Assembly (NCBI GenBank): GCA_963576735.1
Contig: OY755189.1
Location: forward strand, 1,674,001 to 1,738,000
Direction of reading: 5' to 3'
From: Bedellia somnulentella
Taxonomy: Eukaryota; Arthropoda; Insecta; Lepidoptera; Bedelliidae
Length of the DNA: 64,000 bases
Shown: in pieces, positions 41,667 through 53,973 of the stretch
Layout: each line of letters opens with the position of its first letter
How positions within the stretch are numbered: the stretch's first letter is position 1
Position numbers and translations under genes: made by a program
The notes under the pieces: generated by a model
The model's input: the letters and a program-made list of their open reading frames with translations, nothing else
What the model was told of the DNA's origin: nothing
The model's database searches: none

Positions 41667-41924
41667 GTACATACTAACATCTAAGCTAACTTTTCATAGC
41701 ATAAAATATATTTTCTCTTTCATCTAGTTATACAACAACCTTTATAACAGTTTATCGGATCGCTCGTTAACTGTTTCGACTTTAACTCGATTATTTTCAG
41801 GTTGTGATTCAATTTTGTTCTAACATACAGCGCTCTGTATGTTTAATTAACTAAAATGCATGGATGATCGCTTAAAGAGTATATTTATAGTTCATTTCGT
41901 TTATCATGTTGGTCAAATTGAGAA

Positions 41925-42278
41925 CCGTGAGTGATAGCCCAGTGGGTAGAACACTCGGTTATCGTGCAGACGACTAGTGTTCAAATCCTGGGTCGGGCCT
42001 TCACCAATTTGTCTTTTCTAAAGACATATGTGTGGTTAATTTATCATGGTTGTTAAAGGTGAGGGAAAACATCGTGAGGAAACCCACATGGCTGAGTTGT
42101 ACTTAGTCATGTGACAGTGTATTCGTACAAAACGGCGATAGGCCTGCCCCCTATTACGTGAGTACACTGTCCATGCAAAACGTGGGTACTCTGAACACCA
42201 GGTGACAGAGTCATGTTCAGAAGTATTAGTACCTCTGCCAACCCCTTCGGGGATATTCGGCGTGGACGTTTATGTTAT
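41925..42278 (+). repeat. SINE family A, full length
   Basis: 13 bp target duplication GTCAAATTGAGAA (41912..41924 and 42279..42291). Confidence 0.92.
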
Positions 42279-42461
42279 GTCAAATTGAGAAACATTTCCT
42301 TCCGTAAAGATATTTGTATCCTGAAAGTTATACAAACTGTAATTAAAAAGACTGCCATTTTATCATAATAATGAAATATTTTAACTTGCTTATGGTGATT
42401 GGCATTTCTTGTTTGAGAGTGCTTGTATTTTAATGACACATTGCACCCAGAACTGATCGTT

Positions 42462-42660
42462 GGTAGGTCTTGAGAGTTCTGGAGTGGCGACCACGTACAG
42501 GCCGACTATGTGGTGGGTAGGCCTCGTAAAAGGTGGGCGGACGACTTGGTGATAATCCTGCAAAACTTATTAGAATAGCGCAGGATAAGTTTCAGGGAAA
42601 CTCTTTCGGGGAGGTATATGTCCAGCAGTGGACACCGAACACCAATCTTAAATGGTAAGA
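42462..42660 (+). pseudogene. C-terminal remnant of another RTE-like LINE
   Basis: Pieces in different frames: VLEWRPRTGR, GRPRKRWADDLV, and RIAQDKF...GEVYVQQW. These are the typical end of a common insect LINE protein. Stops and frameshifts throughout. Confidence 0.6.
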
Positions 42661-43793
42661 TGCATTTAATAAAATACACATAGGAGGAAATTATTCCCAG
42701 CAAACAGAGAATAAAAGTTTTTTTTTAATATAACGCCGTTGTACTGTGAAATTCGCTGTCATTGCCGTATGCAACGATGCAATTTAATTTGCGATGTTAT
42801 ACATTATAACATTATCAGGTTATATAATATTCAAGTGAGTTGAAAAGTTACTCATTCTCTCTAGAAATTTCAATAGTTTAAATCTTGTTTCAATCAAAAG
42901 CAAAATCAGACTTAGAAACTGCTGTCCAATCGGAGTTAAGCAATTAACAATTCGTTTTGTGAAACTGGAATTCTCTAGCTTTTAATACGGTGATTGGAAA
43001 CGGACAAAAACAATTGTTTGTAGCGAGGCAACTTTTTTTTAATCTACTAGCTGATCCGACAATTTTTGCCAAATAAAACTGTATATAGAATTTATTTTTG
43101 AGTTATTATGACTAATGAATAGGTAAGCATACATATAATTTATAAATGTAAAAGAGTACCTATCACGTCCGCTTCTTTACCCCTATGTAATGAAGCATGC
43201 TATTATATAGATTTTGTTTCTCTGAAGTTTATAGCTTATCATTAGAGAAACAATTTTAATATCGGTTTCCTCGTCCTAGTATGAGAAAATAATATTATCC
43301 TCATATACGGTATTCCGAATAAGAATTAGAAAAACCCGAATCTATATCGTAGTCTTGTTTAAAACTAACAACCAAAGAAGGTCCTCTCTACGTTTTCGTT
43401 TCACATTACAGACAAAAATAGGATATTCTCAAAAATTTACAAGTACCTTTTCGCATATTATGTAGCAAACGCAGAAATGTTAATCCGCTTAGAATGACGA
43501 GAGTAATTCTACGAATTAATTTAAGTACCTCGCTGTAGAATTGTCCTGACTAATTGCGAGGCTCCGTATTTAAACCTGCCAGCCCAAGCCCATACTATTT
43601 TATCTATGACGTTTATTATAAGGGAACCCTTCCAAATAGCCACTTGAACAGCTTTTGTAAGCACACCAGCAATATTAAGGGAAATTATGATCTAGGTAAT
43701 TGCATTCACGAGGTTTTTGATAACGAACTTTTGAATTTATACTATAACTAGTGGTCAGCCCTGGAGTCATACTTGTTTTGTTGTGATGTAGAT
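42661..43793. other. Intergenic with a Helitron-like end
   Basis: CTAGCTGATCCGACA near 43049 is a Helitron-like 3' end on the minus strand. Nothing else recognised. Confidence 0.45.
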
Positions 43794-44142
43794 TGTGATA
43801 TCTCGGTTATCGTGCAAACGAGTAGTGTTCAAATCCTGGGTCGGGCCTACACCAATTTGTCTTTTCTAAAGACATATTAAATAATAAATTTATCATGGTT
43901 GTTAACGGTGAGGGAAAACATCGTGAGGAAACCCACATGGCTGAGTTGTACTTAGTCATGTGACAGTGTATTCGTACAAAACGGCGATAGGCCTGCCCCC
44001 TATCACGTGAGTACACTGTCCATGCAAAACGTGGGTACTCTGAACTGAACACCAGGTGACAAAGTCACGTGATGTTCAGAAGTATTAGTACCTCTGCCAA
44101 CCCCTTCAGGGATATTCGGCGTGAACGTTTATGTTATGTTAT
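43794..44142 (+). repeat. SINE family A, A box deleted
   Basis: Lacks about 20 bp of the head, including the A box; otherwise complete. Confidence 0.88.
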
Positions 44143-44736
44143 GTTTAGATTATGTTACTGCTGATAGTTGATAGCAGAACGATGGCAAGAAATGGGTCAG
44201 TGCTATTCTAAGTCGACTTTGATAGTGTATTGAAACAGCCAATACTATAGTAATCATTTTTTTTTTACTATTGCGTTTTTCTTATAAATGTTAATTGGAA
44301 ACTTGGATGCAAGTTATCGTAATCTAAATAAATAAATTAGCAACGCAAAATAATAGAAGTAAAAAATTATATCACAATATAAAGAAAATGGATATAAATT
44401 GCTACAAATTATATGAAACACATCTAAAATTATTCAAGCAATGAGCAAATAAGCAAGTTGATTATTAAAAAGGCTTAATAGCAAACAGAAAATTACTAAC
44501 TTCTGTGAATTTCACTCGCTAAATAGAATTTCGAATTTCAATGTAAATTCAGAATTTGATACACAATTGTTTTAGTATAAAGCGCTTATTTTAAGGCCCT
44601 ATATTTTTAATTTAAGACTCGTTTTAAGAAAAAAGTAAAGGCATTTCTTAAGGCTTTTTAGCTTCTTTCCGATTCTCATAACAATTACTTTTAAAATTGT
44701 CCTATTTTTTTTTTCAAATGAAAGTTTCCTACTTTA
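44143..44736. other. Intergenic with a family B scrap
   Basis: 44189..44218 is a family B 5' fragment (minus). The rest is AT-rich. Confidence 0.5.
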
Positions 44737-44885
44737 TTTTAGAAACTTTTCCTCACTTAACTGCCAAAAGTGACTAAGGAATGTCTTATCTGAAGTTCTG
44801 TCTACCCTCTGTTTAGGATTAAACTGCCATAAGTAAAGGTTGTTATTACGTAGTGGCGCAGCTGTGTAGTGTCTTCTTAGAATAG
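44737..44885 (+). repeat. SINE family B fragments with GAA repeat
   Basis: 44737..44842 is a diverged 3' half and 44861..44885 a 5' start, the latter running into a short GAA microsatellite. Confidence 0.65.
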
Positions 44886-44920
44886 AAGAAGAAGAAGAAA
44901 CACATTTATTCACAAGTGAA

Positions 44921-45166
44921 CATACATACATACATAAATATACTCACGGCTATAAATCCCTTAACGGGGTAGCCAGAGCTTTGGAATGAGAAATTCCTCA
45001 GCCACTTTTGGAAGTTGATTGGGGAAAAGATGGTAATAATAATGACGGGTCTAACATCACACATCACCCAAAAATCAGTTAAAAAGCCACTAAACCCTTA
45101 GTCGCCTCTTACGATCACCCACGGGTAGAAATGGAGTAGTGTTATTCTAAGCCGATACTACACGGC
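44921..45166 (-). repeat. SINE family B, full length
   Basis: Both ends intact; a short deletion in the middle. Confidence 0.9.
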
Positions 45167-45268
45167 CAACAATATACAGAATACAGTGAACAATATAACT
45201 AAAAACATGAAAAACTAAACTAAATAAAAACTTAATAAAAATAAAATATAACAAGATTTTAAAAACAA

Positions 45269-45488
45269 GCACTCCTTATTCTTCCCGTGGGTGTACTTAA
45301 GAGGAGACTAAGGGTATTGTGGCTTTTTACAGGATTTTGGACGATGCGGTTGGAGACCCATCACTAACAACCTTAATTTTACCACCTTTTTCCCATTGAA
45401 CTTCCAAAAGTGGCTGAGGAATTTCGTGTTCCTCAGCTCTGGCTACCCCTTCTAGGGATTTATAGCCGTGAGTATATGTATGTATGTA
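45269..45488 (+). repeat. SINE family B, 5'-truncated
   Basis: Lacks the first ~35 bp. Confidence 0.88.
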
Positions 45489-45626
45489 AATGCGAAGGAG
45501 AAATATGCTTTAGCTTTTTTTATCATATTTATTTAACATTTTTTCTAGTAAAAATAAAGTATACATAAATAAAAAGTCCCGTTTAGGAGTTGCAGGAACC
45601 TACCCTCTTAATAAAAATCAACTCAA

Positions 45627-46085
45627 CATACGAACCGTATATCCCCAAAGAGGAGTCAGAGCCACTAAAACTTCTGAACATCGCTTCACCCGGTGATCAG
45701 AGAACCCACGTTTTGCTAGGACAGTGCATGTACATACATACATACTAGCATATACTAACGCCGTTAGTTCCCATTGGGGTAGGCAGAAACTACCGATCGC
45801 CACTTTGTACGATCCTGGCAAACCTCTCTAGCTTCGTTCACATCCATCAATCTTTTCATTCATGCTCTTTTATTCTTCATACTTTTGACGCCTGCCTTTT
45901 TGAGCACATTCTCTTTATAGCACATACTATAGACCTATCGCCGTTTTGTACAAATACACTATCACTTGGCTAAGTACAACTCAACCATGTGAGATTCCTC
46001 ACGATATTTTCCTTCCAAAGACTACAAAAATGCACTTTGCCATAGGCCTGATTCAGGATTTAATTAAACTCACGTCTCCTGAGGG
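45627..46085 (-). repeat. SINE family A, diverged, split by a family C fragment
   Basis: Parts at 45627..45730 and 45921..46085 are consecutive in family A; the interval is a family C insertion. Confidence 0.75.
45731..45920 (-). repeat. Family C LINE, 3' fragment inside family A
   Basis: Short copy of the C-terminal coding end plus ATGT tail (reverse). Confidence 0.75.
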
Positions 46086-46984
46086 AGAAGTATCCTGGTT
46101 TAAATTAATTATTGTATACTTATTGTTAGAGGACGTTACGGGCTGTGCATTACCTGAAACAACAAAAAAGGATTTATTAGGAGGGTTGTCATTGATGCTT
46201 CTTACTACTAATTATACTTATTATGAGGACGATAGGTTCTTTTGTCTGTAATGAATAGGCAGGCTTCAAAAGAACACATACCTTTTTTAGTAGAACTTTT
46301 AGAAGGAACTTAGGCATTTACATACTTGAAATATAATGCCACCCGTGTGAACCTGGGGCGCTTTTGCAGTCTCATCATCGCTGTGCGATATCAATACTCA
46401 TTTTACAAAAATCGAAAGTTAGACAAGAAGGTTACATAGTGTGCTGTGAAACTTTTGTTTTTTGGTTGGTACCTTGTTTTTTTTTCTTTGTAGGAGATTA
46501 TATCTAGATAGAAAATATTGATATTCAAACTGAACTCATCCTAATTCAGAATGTCGTGAACTTGTTCGGCCCTCAAAAACTTATACTAAAGCTATGAATA
46601 CCGGAAGGCTACATAGCAGAAGAAGTTCTTGTTCTTAAAAATGTTAAAAAGTTTGTATTAAAATTTGTTGAAAAACATTCTCAAAATTTTAAACCAATTA
46701 ATAAAATTAATCCGTAGCCGGCGAATTCGGTCGCCCTTAAAACAATCCCTCAATATAATTTCATGAATAATAATGCAGTGAAAACGTCGCTTAATTTATT
46801 TCAGATTACAGAATCGTATTCCACGTAGTAATATTATTCAATCTAAAAGATTTTTGCAAGTGCCTTGTCAGCTTGATTGCAAAAGCGTTTAAAGATTTAT
46901 TTGCAAAAAGAAATTTTAATATCACAGTGATCTTTTCGTAAAGTCGCCTCTATAAGCGTGAAGGCAGCAGTGTGAGTATAAATC
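46086..46984. other. Intergenic
   Basis: GCCACCCGTGTGAACCTGGG near 46338 resembles a decayed Helitron 3' end. No gene. Confidence 0.4.
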
Positions 46985-47177
46985 TATATTCACGCCTGTA
47001 AATTCGAAAAAATGGTAGCCAGAGCTTCAGAACAATTACTCCCTCAGCCACTTTTCGAAGTTGAGAATTATTATTATTAAATAAAACAAGCACCTAAAAA
47101 GCCCCAATACCCTAAGGCGCCTCATTTCACGCATGCAGGAAGAAATGGGTAAGTGCTATTTTCAGCTGACTACACGG
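46985..47177 (-). repeat. SINE family B, diverged
   Basis: Ends recognisable, several deletions. Confidence 0.75.
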
Positions 47178-47600
47178 CGTACTCCAGATAAACAAGGAAA
47201 AAATTGCTATGAGTAATTTAATTACTTTGTTTAACTTCAATCATATGTTTTTATTAAAGTAATTATGTTTGAGTAAACAATTAAGTGATTGAAGATGGAA
47301 GACTAACATTATATACGATATAACTTAACAAAGGCTTTGACATAACATAAAACAGTAATAATGTCTCCATACGCAGTGTTGGAAACGTGTTAATTGTTTC
47401 ACAAAGTAATAAAGCAGAGTCGCTTGTTATATTTAAGTAGAAATATTTTTTATTATCACATTTACCTTGAAAATGATAATATAAAAACTAAGCGCCTGAG
47501 AATCAACTAATCGCAATGTTAATATTATAGACGTTATTATTAGTTTTCTAGGCGTTTTAAATAAAAGTAACTTATCTGTTAAATAATACCCTTGTTATAT
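47178..47600. other. Intergenic, nothing recognised
   Basis: AT-rich. Confidence 0.4.
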
Positions 47601-47775
47601 CTAACTTACCCTCACCCTCACAGCCCATATGCGTCCCCATCACGGGGCTCGAGCCTACCCTATATAAGGTGATTTGGCCTTATTCCACCACGCTGGCGAA
47701 TTGCGGGTTGGCAGACTAATGACTACTACCGTGATAGTAGCCGGGACCGACGGCTTATTAAACTGACCAATGATT
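47601..47775. repeat. GC-rich lepidopteran repeat fragment
   Basis: CCACCACGCTGG, GGGTTGGCAGAC and GTAGCCGGGACCGACGGCTT are phrases I associate with a common lepidopteran repeat. Only one fragment here; family not named. Confidence 0.45.
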
Positions 47776-47899
47776 AAAGCCTGCAACATCTAACTAGTTT
47801 TTCTGAACTGACAGAAATTCGTGTATATTTAGAATGGAATGGTCAAAGCTCATTCTTAAATTAAAAATTGATTTTAAGAGAGAGGGAAGTGATACCGAC

Positions 47900-48222
47900 G
47901 ACGTAATAGCTCAGTGGGTAGAACACCGGCTTATCGTGCAGACGACTAGTTCAAATCCTGGGTTTTCTAAAGACATATGTGTGATTAATTTATCATGGTT
48001 GCTAACAGTGAGGGAAAACATCGTGAGGAGACCAACATGACTGAGTTTTACTTAGCCATGTGACAGTGTATTCGTACAAAACGGCGATAGGCCTGCCCCC
48101 TATCACGTGAGTACACTGTCCAAGCAAAACGTAGGTACTTTGAACACCAAGTGACAATGTCACGTGATGTTCAGAAGTATTGGTATCTCTGCCAACCCCT
48201 TTGGGGATATTCGGCGTAAATG
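47900..48222 (+). repeat. SINE family A, tail diverged
   Basis: Head present (TAGCTCAGTGGGTAG), with a deletion after the B box. Confidence 0.85.
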
Positions 48223-48677
48223 TTAAATATTTTTGAGGGAAGTGTGAAAGAATGCGCAATTGGAATTGATGGTGGAACAACTGAAAGAATGTGTACACCT
48301 TGGAAGTTTGTTTACTAGGGATGGACCTTTTCCATTAAAATATTAAAATAAGAGTGAAATAGGGTAATGTGGTAAATGAAGCAATTAAATAGTGTATTGT
48401 CCAGTTTTTTGGAGTCTGAAAAGGCCCGAATGGATGTGCATTATGCTGTTCTTGTTCATACGCTACGTATGGCAGCGAATGTTAGATGTGGCACACGCAG
48501 CTGAAATTAGAGGTAATACAGTAGAGATAAAGTCCCTCGAAAAGTTTGCAATGTTAGGTTATATACATAGGTAATATACAATGCAAACTTTGGTATTAAA
48601 TGTTTGTAGAATTGAGAAACAAAGTAAAACTATTTAGTAGAGCAGAGCTCCTGCTTGGATTTTCATTAGCCGTCACT
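48223..48677. other. Intergenic, nothing recognised
   Basis: AT-rich. Confidence 0.4.
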
Positions 48678-48689
48678 TACTACCGAATT

Positions 48690-48936
48690 TAATACATACA
48701 TACATACATACATATACTCGCGGCTATAATTCCCTAGAAGGGGTAGCCAGAGCCAAGGAATTATAAATTCCTCAGCCACTTTTGGAAGTTGAGTGGGGAA
48801 AAGGCGGTAAAATTAAGGTTTTTGGTGATGGGTCTCCAACCGCATCGCCCAAAAATCCAATAAAAAGCCCCGATACCCTTAGTCGCCTCTTACGGCACCC
48901 GTGGGTAGAAAGGGGTAGCGACATTCTAAGCCGGCA
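48690..48936 (-). repeat. SINE family B, nearly full length
   Basis: ACTACCGAATT occurs on both sides (from 48678 and from 48937), a probable 11 bp target duplication. Confidence 0.9.
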
Positions 48937-49160
48937 CTACCGAATTATTCAATTCAATTTTTCTTCAATGGCCTTTGACCGTGTTTTAACACAGTAACTT
49001 TGCCAACGTCCAGTGAAAAGAAAACACATTTTGAAAAGTTAAAAAAAAAATTTGAAACTGATTTACATACACTCATTGATCATTCATGGTTGAAAAATAA
49101 AATAAATATTACCAACAAAATAATTACTACAAAATTATCAATATGAACAAAAAGAATGCA

Positions 49161-50399
49161 TTATAATTTTATATTATGGACCTTGATGAAATGACATAAA
49201 GTTTTAATGAAAGGGGTATATACAAAACAAAGTAAACATTTAAAATTAGTAGGAAGAGGGATGAAAGGAGGCAAAACATCATATAAAGAAAATGATAAAT
49301 TAGGACATGCGAAAAAAATATGGTCAACTGTTCCTTCGTCTAATCCACACTCGCAAATCGAACTGTCCCTTATCCTTATTTTAGCAAGGTGAACCGGAGT
49401 ACACGAATGACCTAAACGAAGTCTACAAATAGTGGATGCTACCCATTTGTCAGCAGATTTACATTTGAAAAACCAAGGTCTAGACGGAATTTCGTCACCC
49501 TGGATATCACCGTAATATTTACCTTTTAAAGATTTTGACTGGAGCCAAAGCAATTTCCAAGATTCAAACATTCGAGGCCTTGCTATCGAGCATAAATCAT
49601 GACTATAGATTATTGAGTAATCAATACAGCCGGAACTAATGGCTAATTTGGCATAATTATCAGCCAACTCATTTCCAGAAATGCCACAGTGACTGGGAAT
49701 CCAGCCAATGATAATGTCAATTTTTTTCGAATGACAAGTGAAGAGATGGTTTTTGATTTCTAATATAATGGGGAATTTATTCTTACTTCTAAATGGATTG
49801 GATGTTATGGCTTGTAAACTGCTCAGGCAATCAGAGAGAATTAACGCTTTTTGTATGTTATGAGATATACAGAACTTAATAGCTTCTAAAATAGCAACAG
49901 ATTCACCAGTAAAGACGGATGATTCGGCTGGACATTTTTGAGATAGTATGATTTTGTATTTGGGAATCCATGCAGCTGCACCAACAAGACTATTGTCAAG
50001 TTTAGAAGCGTCAGTGTAAATTTCAAGTCTATCCGACATTGTTTCTGAGATGCAAGACCTCAGGGACTTGTTAGGGTCGGGAAGATCTTTATGAATACCG
50101 AGGTTAAATAAAATATTAGGCTGGAAAATAAGAGCTTCGTAGGGGATTAGGAACAAAGGATTAGTAGAATATTGGGAAATAGGATTTTGCAAATTTTGAA
50201 GAAAGTTATAACTTCTTAGAAGTGGGAATTCTCTGTCAGAAGTATTTAATGAATTGAGAATCCGGAGTTTATCCATAAGGGGGTGAGACAAAGATTGAGC
50301 AACTTTGAATAGGAATCGGTCGCAAAGGTATTGTCTTCTGATTGATAAAGGGCACTCTGCACATTCAACTTGCATGGCATTAATTGGGGACGACTTCAT
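49161..50399 (-). CDS. LINE ORF2 C-terminal part with RNase H (family H), 5' truncated
   Basis: An uninterrupted frame of 412 codons. Residues 124-250 form an RNase H domain with the full catalytic set: D130 (YTDAS), E166 (GESVAI), D190 (LSDCLSS) and D247 (NELADNYAK), plus PSHCGI at 235-240. A C-terminal zinc-like segment follows (IRDSSICECG, TVDHIFFACP), as in I-group LINE proteins. The reverse transcriptase and endonuclease that should precede it are absent, so this is a 5'-truncated insertion, and the Met used as start is internal. No adjacent ORF or target duplication was found. RNase H in a LINE points to the I superfamily; the exact clade is not resolved. Confidence 0.8.
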   Translation of the reverse strand: MKSSPINAMQVECAECPLSIRRQYLCDRFLFKVAQSLSHPLMDKLRILNSLNTSDREFPLLRSYNFLQNLQNPISQYSTNPLFLIPYEALIFQPNILFNLGIHKDLPDPNKSLRSCISETMSDRLEIYTDASKLDNSLVGAAAWIPKYKIILSQKCPAESSVFTGESVAILEAIKFCISHNIQKALILSDCLSSLQAITSNPFRSKNKFPIILEIKNHLFTCHSKKIDIIIGWIPSHCGISGNELADNYAKLAISSGCIDYSIIYSHDLCSIARPRMFESWKLLWLQSKSLKGKYYGDIQGDEIPSRPWFFKCKSADKWVASTICRLRLGHSCTPVHLAKIRIRDSSICECGLDEGTVDHIFFACPNLSFSLYDVLPPFIPLPTNFKCLLCFVYTPFIKTLCHFIKVHNIKL

Positions 50400-50969
50400 T
50401 TACCGAATTAAATATCACCACATAAATCATTTTTAGATTTTGTGTCAAAATTTTACTTGATGTCAAAACCATTTGAAATTCATACGATTCACCACTGTCA
50501 TAGTAAAAGTCATGTGCAGACAATTGAAACATAACCAGAATACAGGAGCTATGTATAAACCGCGTAATCTTTGTTCACGATGTACAGCTGTACTGGATGT
50601 GAAAAGCGCAGTAGGCCAAGTTATGGTGGATGCCAACACTAATACTAAGTGCCATAGGTTTTTGCTATGAATACATGAAAGAGACACATGCGATTCCAAT
50701 TTCATTGAAAAGGTTTGTGACTCAATCCCTATGGGAATGCTAGATCGGGATTTTAAATTCCATTGCTGAATAAATAAAATATTTTGTCAGCTTATTCAGT
50801 AAATGCTTTGCAATGGAATATTCGAGAATACTTTTCTTGATATTAGGATGTTTTCTTGAGTGTTCTCTGCGCGTGAACGTACTACCTGGTGAACGCTTGA
50901 GTCTTGAGTCTTGAGATGATAGGATGCAGAAGTTTGTTTGATTTTGATGGAATTTGAGTTAAAAATTAC
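50400..50969. other. Intergenic, no gene recognised
   Basis: Short frames on both strands at 50463..50705 have no motif I recognise. Confidence 0.4.
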
Positions 50970-50977
50970 TTATGAAC

Positions 50978-51112
50978 ATACCTACATATACTCACGGCTA
51001 TATTTCCCTAGAAGGGGTAGCCAGAGCGCTCCTAAATTCCTCAGCCACTTTTGGAAATTGAGTGGGGAAAAGATGGTAAAGGTGCAGTGTAGTACCGGCT
51101 TAGAATGTCTAT
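50978..51112 (-). repeat. SINE family B with inverted 5' segment
   Basis: 50981..51078 is the 3' half on the minus strand; 51081..51110 is the 5' end on the plus strand. The whole is bounded by an 8 bp duplication TTATGAAC (50970..50977 and 51113..51120). Confidence 0.8.
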
Positions 51113-51120
51113 TTATGAAC

Positions 51121-51741
51121 TAAACTACTTAACTAAACTCAAGACAAGACCTCTTCAATTAATAATATTTAAAGCATTTTACAAGAGAGCAAACGTAATG
51201 CCTTGATAAAAATACGTATAAAAGTTATACTTAAAGACAATTAGAAGTTTTTCATCCCACCGTCAATACGATTACTTGCTGCTAATTAATTACTAAGTTT
51301 TGTAGCTAATAATTATTTCTAAAATAATTAATTCCCCGAAAAAATAGGTTCGTGAGTTACTTATTAATCGTCAAGATATTATTTTATAAAAGAAGCTCGT
51401 AATTACAAGTACATGTACCAGCCAGTGAAGGCTATAGGCATCAAAGGTATTTTTCTGTACCAAAGCTGTGCTTGGAAAGAAAGTTATTAAGTCTTCTTTG
51501 TAATAGTATACTGTGAAGAACCTTTGGCGATATTTGGACCTACTGAAGTAAACAGACATATCTTTTAGAACTTATAAAATATATCAAGATTTATAAAAAG
51601 AAAACAATATATATCGATAATATCAATACATAGAATATAAATAGGTGACGCGAAAACTATGGAGAACGTCTTGCGAAAATTGCGAGGATGGAAGTATGTG
51701 AAATATTTCACAGACATCTATTTCGATACTAATTAATTAAC
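51121..51741. other. Intergenic, nothing recognised
   Basis: AT-rich. Confidence 0.4.
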
Positions 51742-52086
51742 CTAACCTAACATAACATAAACGTTCACGCAGAATATCCCCGAAGGGGTTGGCAGAGGTA
51801 CTAATACTTCTGAGCAACACGTGACTTTGTCACCTGGTTGCATGGACAGTGTACTCACGTGATAGGGGGCAGGCCTATCGCCGTTTTGTACGAATACACT
51901 GTCACATGACTAAGTACAACTCAGTCATGTGGGTTTCCTCACGATGTTTTCCCTCACCGTTAACAACCGTGATAAATTAACCACACATATGTCTTTAGAA
52001 AAGACAAATTGGTGTAGGCCCGACCCGGGATATAAACACTAGTCGCTTGCACGTTTACCAGTGTTCTACCCATTGAGCTATCACGT
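51742..52086 (-). repeat. SINE family A, full length with small deletion
   Basis: Head to tail present; about 25 bp missing in the central body. Confidence 0.88.
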
Positions 52087-52094
52087 CGTTTTTT

Positions 52095-52174
52095 TAATTA
52101 TTAATGGGAAAGTTTCCCACTAATTAATTATTAATGGGAAAGTTTCCCACTAATTAATTATTAATGGGAAAGTT
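52095..52174 (+). repeat. 30 bp tandem repeat, ~2.7 copies
   Basis: Unit TAATTAATTATTAATGGGAA plus AGTTTCCCAC, exact between copies. GGGAAAGTTTCCC within the unit is itself palindromic. Confidence 0.95.
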
Positions 52175-52254
52175 CTTTTTGGTTTATCCGTATGAATATT
52201 TTTCAAAACCATTCTAATGATAACCAATATCTCAGACTAGAAACTTATTTCATA

Positions 52255-52420
52255 ACAAAACATAGGCTATCGTCAAAATTTCATGCCAATTATTGTGCGA
52301 TCCTGACCAAAGCTCTCTGGTCCCCACAGCCATCAATCTTCTAAAACAAGTTCTTTTGTCACATATTCTTTTGTGTAAATTTCGACGGTGAATATTCCCA
52401 GTTTCATGATACTGGCTTCC
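52255..52420 (-). repeat. Family C LINE fragment, strongly diverged
   Basis: Only the KRTCFRRLM-like segment and order of blocks suggest family C. Confidence 0.4.
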
Positions 52421-52471
52421 TCCAATTAAGCCGTAAAAGCACAGTACCCCATTCAGGTCAAATTGTTTCAT

Positions 52472-53973
52472 GTATGTGAAAGCAAAGTTTGGAATTGTTT
52501 ACAATTTTCAAGGAAAGTTGAGAAGCGAATTAGAATAGCGAAAGTAACTTCGAAGTTAATATAAGAATATGTTGTTGGAGTGAAAAGAGGAATCCAGACG
52601 ATTATATTTGAATAAATTTTATTTGAAAGTCTGTGGCAAAAGAGATGTTATTAGTTTACGTAATAACGTCTTGTAAATTTACGAAAGCCCCATAAATTAT
52701 TCTCAAGTTCTCAATTAGATTGTATTTTTTTTTGTATGTACTTATATTACGCGATTACACAGTCAATAGTCAATCAATTTCCGAAGTATTTTTTTTTGTT
52801 AGGTATGGGACCACCATTTATTTTCACGAGTATTCATAGCGTGGTTACTAAAATATTGCAAAACATCAAATTGAATGCCTGCTTGACCCTATTGATTATA
52901 TTTTGTAGGCAAAAATAGGTTTCCGTCAAAAAGTTGCGCAATTCCATTTTCTAAAAAAATATTCTAAAATGTCGTGTAAAGACTTTTCTTTGATTATTAC
53001 TTGAAGGGAACTTTGATAGTGTCAATACTTATCAAAATAAGGCTTTGAATTTGAATGATGAACTTATATTTGCAAACTTTAAAAACTAAATTTTACGAAA
53101 GTCTTTTATAATTAGCTACTAAAGATATAAACTCATACTGAAGCAGAGTAATTATATATTAACCCTCATTATCATTACTCAAGATCTCACTTAAAACCCT
53201 TTTCAGCATACAACGATGTGTTCCAAATGTTTTTGTAACAATAACAAACTTTCAAGGCAATGATTAAATGTTATTATAATTTGAACAAGCGACAGTATTA
53301 TGTCAACATTATATCATGATTTATTTATAACGGATTTCACTGGTGCAAATATTATTTTGCACCGTTTATTTAAGATAGTGAAAACAGCTACCTAACAACA
53401 ATGCATTCACGACTTAGTTTACACCAAGAGCTGGCAGAACTAAAAAATGCTACAAAACTATATAGTAACTATTGAGTGATTTGTTAAGACTAGCACGATA
53501 ATGCAATGGTGTTGCAATCACGTTTGATGGTATTATTATTTTACGTCACCAGTTGGATGATGAGGTTAGAGTAACAGCAGTATTAGTAGGAGATAAGTTT
53601 AACTACTAAAAATCATATCTATCATAACTGCCAATCATATTCTCAAACACTTCAAAATTAACACCATAAACATTTGAATTCAAGCTAAATTTATGGCCCA
53701 GTGAGCTTCACCGAAGACAGAGCTTCAAACCTGCTGAATAATATACACATTAATTTAGCGGCCACCGCTTCATTCCACCCGAGTTTCGGAGCATTTTTAG
53801 CTGGGTCAAATTACGGTGCAATCCCGCTGTTATGAATCGTATATTAGGAAGATTTGCGGGTGGAAAAATTGGGGTGTTCAATTGTATTAAATTGCTCTTT
53901 GTTTTTAGTTTAGCTAGACGTTAACATGTTTTGTTTGCCAAAAGGTGGCAATTGTGGATACACTGCACTATTA
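52472..53973. other. Intergenic, longest stretch without a recognised element
   Basis: 1.5 kb of mostly AT-rich sequence. A GC-richer patch at 53750..53860 has no open frame or motif I recognise. Confidence 0.45.

Noticed and set aside
43807..44052. Repeated small frames (also 48002..48298 and 56899..57093) with shared peptides
   Set aside because: They are antisense readings of family A SINE copies.
45946..46251. 101-codon frame as a gene
   Set aside because: Its first half is antisense family A SINE and the remainder has no motif.
48782..48997. Small frame similar to others at 21035..21220 (-) and 37457..37735 (-), looking like a conserved peptide family
   Set aside because: All of them are translations of family B SINE sequence; the similarity is DNA repeat similarity, not protein conservation.
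52095..52174. CRISPR-like array
   Set aside because: Direct tandem repeat without spacers, in eukaryotic DNA.
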